Shown here: one piece after another, positions 62,772-64,000 of the stretch
Layout of the letters: each line of letters begins with the position of its first letter
Numbering within the stretch: the stretch's first letter is position 1
NCBI RefSeq assembly: GCF_964332355.1
Contig: NZ_OZ201294.1
Location: 124,001 to 188,000 of the forward strand
Source of the DNA: Imbroritus primus
GTDB taxonomy: Bacteria > Pseudomonadota > Gammaproteobacteria > Burkholderiales > Burkholderiaceae
Reading direction: 5' to 3'
Length of the DNA: 64,000 nucleotides
The notes under the pieces: generated by a model
The model's database searches: none
The model's input: the letters and a program-made list of their open reading frames with translations, nothing else
What the model was told of the DNA's origin: nothing
Translations under genes and position numbers: made by a program

Positions 62772-63916
62772 GAACGGGCCTCTGCCATGACGGACTTGGG
62801 ATGTACCGCCGGTCCGGCGGGCGGTACGGGAATCGCTGCGGATGGCGTCGCGGATGAAACGGATGCTGCGGGATTGCGTCCGGCCTTTGCGGTTGCCGGG
62901 CTGACCGGTGCGCTGGCGTCCGGACGCATGCCCGGACTGGCAGTCGGCTCATTGGTCGCACTGGTAACCACGCCGCCTGCTGTACCGGCCGGCGGCGTCG
63001 AGATCTTTCCGCTCATCGCGGCCGGCGCCGCCGGTGCATCGGGAACTGGCGCGGCGGAGATCCCCGGAACCGGCATCAGCCCTGGCGTCGGCTCAACCTC
63101 GCCGCGCTTCATGACGATGATGCTGATGCGGCGGTTAATTGGATTGTAGAGATTCTGTGGATCGAGCGGCACGGCGGCTTCCAGCCCGACCACCTTGTTG
63201 ACTTTGTCCGGATGCATGCCGCCCGCGACCAGCTCACGGCGCGACGCATTGGCGCGGTCCGCCGACAGTTCCCAGTTGCTGTAGCCGCGCTGGCTGCTGT
63301 ACTGCGTGGCATCGGTATGGCCGGACAGGCTGATGGCATTCGGTACGTCGTTGAGCGCCGCGCCGATCTCGCGCAGGATCACGCGCATGTGCGGCTCGAC
63401 CTCGGCGCTGGCCATGGCGAACATGGGCCGGTTCTGCTCGTCGACGATCTGGATGCGCAGGCCTTCGGAAGTGATATCGATGAGCAGTTGTTTGCGGTAC
63501 TGGCGCATCACCGGATTGCTTTCGGCACGCGCCTCGATTTCGCGCTTGAGGCGCATCAGCGCCGGATCCTCGGCCGCGGGCCTGCGGCCGCGCTCGCGCG
63601 TGATGGCGTCGGCCGGCACCGGGTGGGGCTGCGGCATGCTTTGGCGGATCGCCATGTCGCCGGACAGGATGCTGGACTGGTCGCCGGAACTGTTGCCGCC
63701 GAACATTGCCACCTTGAGCGGCGTGCGGAAATAGCTTTCGATGCTGCTCAGTTCGGCACGCGACACGGTGCCGAGCAGCCACATGAGCAGGAAGAAGGCC
63801 ATCATCGCGGTGATGAAGTCGGCGTACGCAATCTTCCAGCTGCCGCCGTGGTGCGCGTGCGCCTTGCGCTTGGCGCGCCGGATGACAATGAAGGTGGGCG
63901 TGTTGGATCGACTCAT
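62768..63916 (-). CDS. motB: Flagellar stator protein MotB
   Basis: 382 residues, longer than the usual 300-330. The single membrane helix begins WKIAYADFITAMMAFFLLMW with the proton-carrying Asp33. The plug follows, then the OmpA-like peptidoglycan-binding domain (SLSGHTDATQYSSQRGYSNW, ELSADRANASRRELVAGGMH). Residues about 290-382 are an Ala/Pro/Ser tail. It overlaps cheY by 4 nt downstream and lies 25 nt from motA. Confidence 0.96.
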   Translation of the reverse strand: MSRSNTPTFIVIRRAKRKAHAHHGGSWKIAYADFITAMMAFFLLMWLLGTVSRAELSSIESYFRTPLKVAMFGGNSSGDQSSILSGDMAIRQSMPQPHPVPADAITRERGRRPAAEDPALMRLKREIEARAESNPVMRQYRKQLLIDITSEGLRIQIVDEQNRPMFAMASAEVEPHMRVILREIGAALNDVPNAISLSGHTDATQYSSQRGYSNWELSADRANASRRELVAGGMHPDKVNKVVGLEAAVPLDPQNLYNPINRRISIIVMKRGEVEPTPGLMPVPGISAAPVPDAPAAPAAMSGKISTPPAGTAGGVVTSATNEPTASPGMRPDASAPVSPATAKAGRNPAASVSSATPSAAIPVPPAGPAVHPKSVMAEARS

Positions 63917-63941
63917 GCCACGTTCCTGTCAGGCGCTGCCA

Positions 63942-64000
63942 TCATGCCTTGGCCTTGAACTGGCGCACATGATCTTCCAGTTCGGCAAACGAGGGACGCT
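63942..64000 (-). CDS. motA: Flagellar stator protein MotA (C-terminal 18 residues only)
   Basis: The window ends inside this gene. The visible end reads RPSFAELEDHVRQFKAKA and a TGA stop, matching the conserved C terminus of MotA (RPSF-LE-HVR). MotA is the torque-producing partner of MotB. The call rests on the tail and on position before motB. Confidence 0.85.
   Translation of the reverse strand, partial: RPSFAELEDHVRQFKAKA

Overview
The window is a GC-rich (roughly 63-65%) chromosomal segment that is mostly a flagellar and chemotaxis locus. Gene content, gene order and protein style (fliKJIHGF facing fliE; fliTSD-fliC; fliLMNOPQR; flgLKJIHGFEDCB facing flgAMN; flhB-flhA-flhF-flhG-fliA; motA-motB-cheY-cheA-cheW-mcp-cheR-cheD-cheB-cheY-cheZ) point to a Betaproteobacterium of the order Burkholderiales, probably Burkholderiaceae in the wide sense. 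The genus cannot be fixed from the sequence alone. I saw no rRNA, tRNA, CRISPR array or intact insertion sequence.

Layout. 1-1690: tail of a small-conductance mechanosensitive channel and an ankyrin-type unknown whose 3' end overlaps fliK. 1639-13672: flagellar export ATPase complex, switch and MS ring (fliK to fliF, minus strand), fliE on the plus strand, then the chaperone/cap/filament genes fliT-fliS-fliD and fliC. 13846-18911: an orphan LuxR-type regulator with a degenerate receiver, then fliLMNOPQR (C ring and export gate). 18912-22479: accessory genes (nitronate monooxygenase, a repeat protein predicted to form a beta-helix, a PadR regulator, a possible small ORF). 22563-34820: hook, rod and ring genes flgL to flgB, facing flgA, flgM and flgN. 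34981-37431: an arsenic cassette (arsR, arsI-like, arsC, acr3) inserted between flagellar operons. 37476-44010: fliA, a P-loop-less flhG-like gene, flhF, flhA, flhB. 44294-51802: accessory genes, including two large unknowns with ankyrin-like segments (one AT-richer than its surroundings), an aspartate racemase family gene, DUF2200, GNAT, VOC and DUF6152 genes. 51952-64000: the chemotaxis and motor operon, cut off within motA.

How it works together. The fli, flg and flh genes supply basal body, export gate, rod, hook and filament. FlgM and FliA couple hook completion to late genes. CheA, CheW and two receptors drive CheY, with CheB, CheD and CheR for adaptation and CheZ for dephosphorylation. 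The sequence shows a two-tier promoter architecture. Four partly palindromic boxes resembling FlhDC sites lie in the intergenic regions of fliE/fliF, fliL, flgA/flgB and flhB, each with a -10-like hexamer 22-26 nt away. Six sigma-28 (FliA) promoters lie before fliC, fliD, flgK, flgL, flgM and one chemoreceptor gene. The assignment of the boxes to FlhDC is inference; flhDC itself is not in the window.
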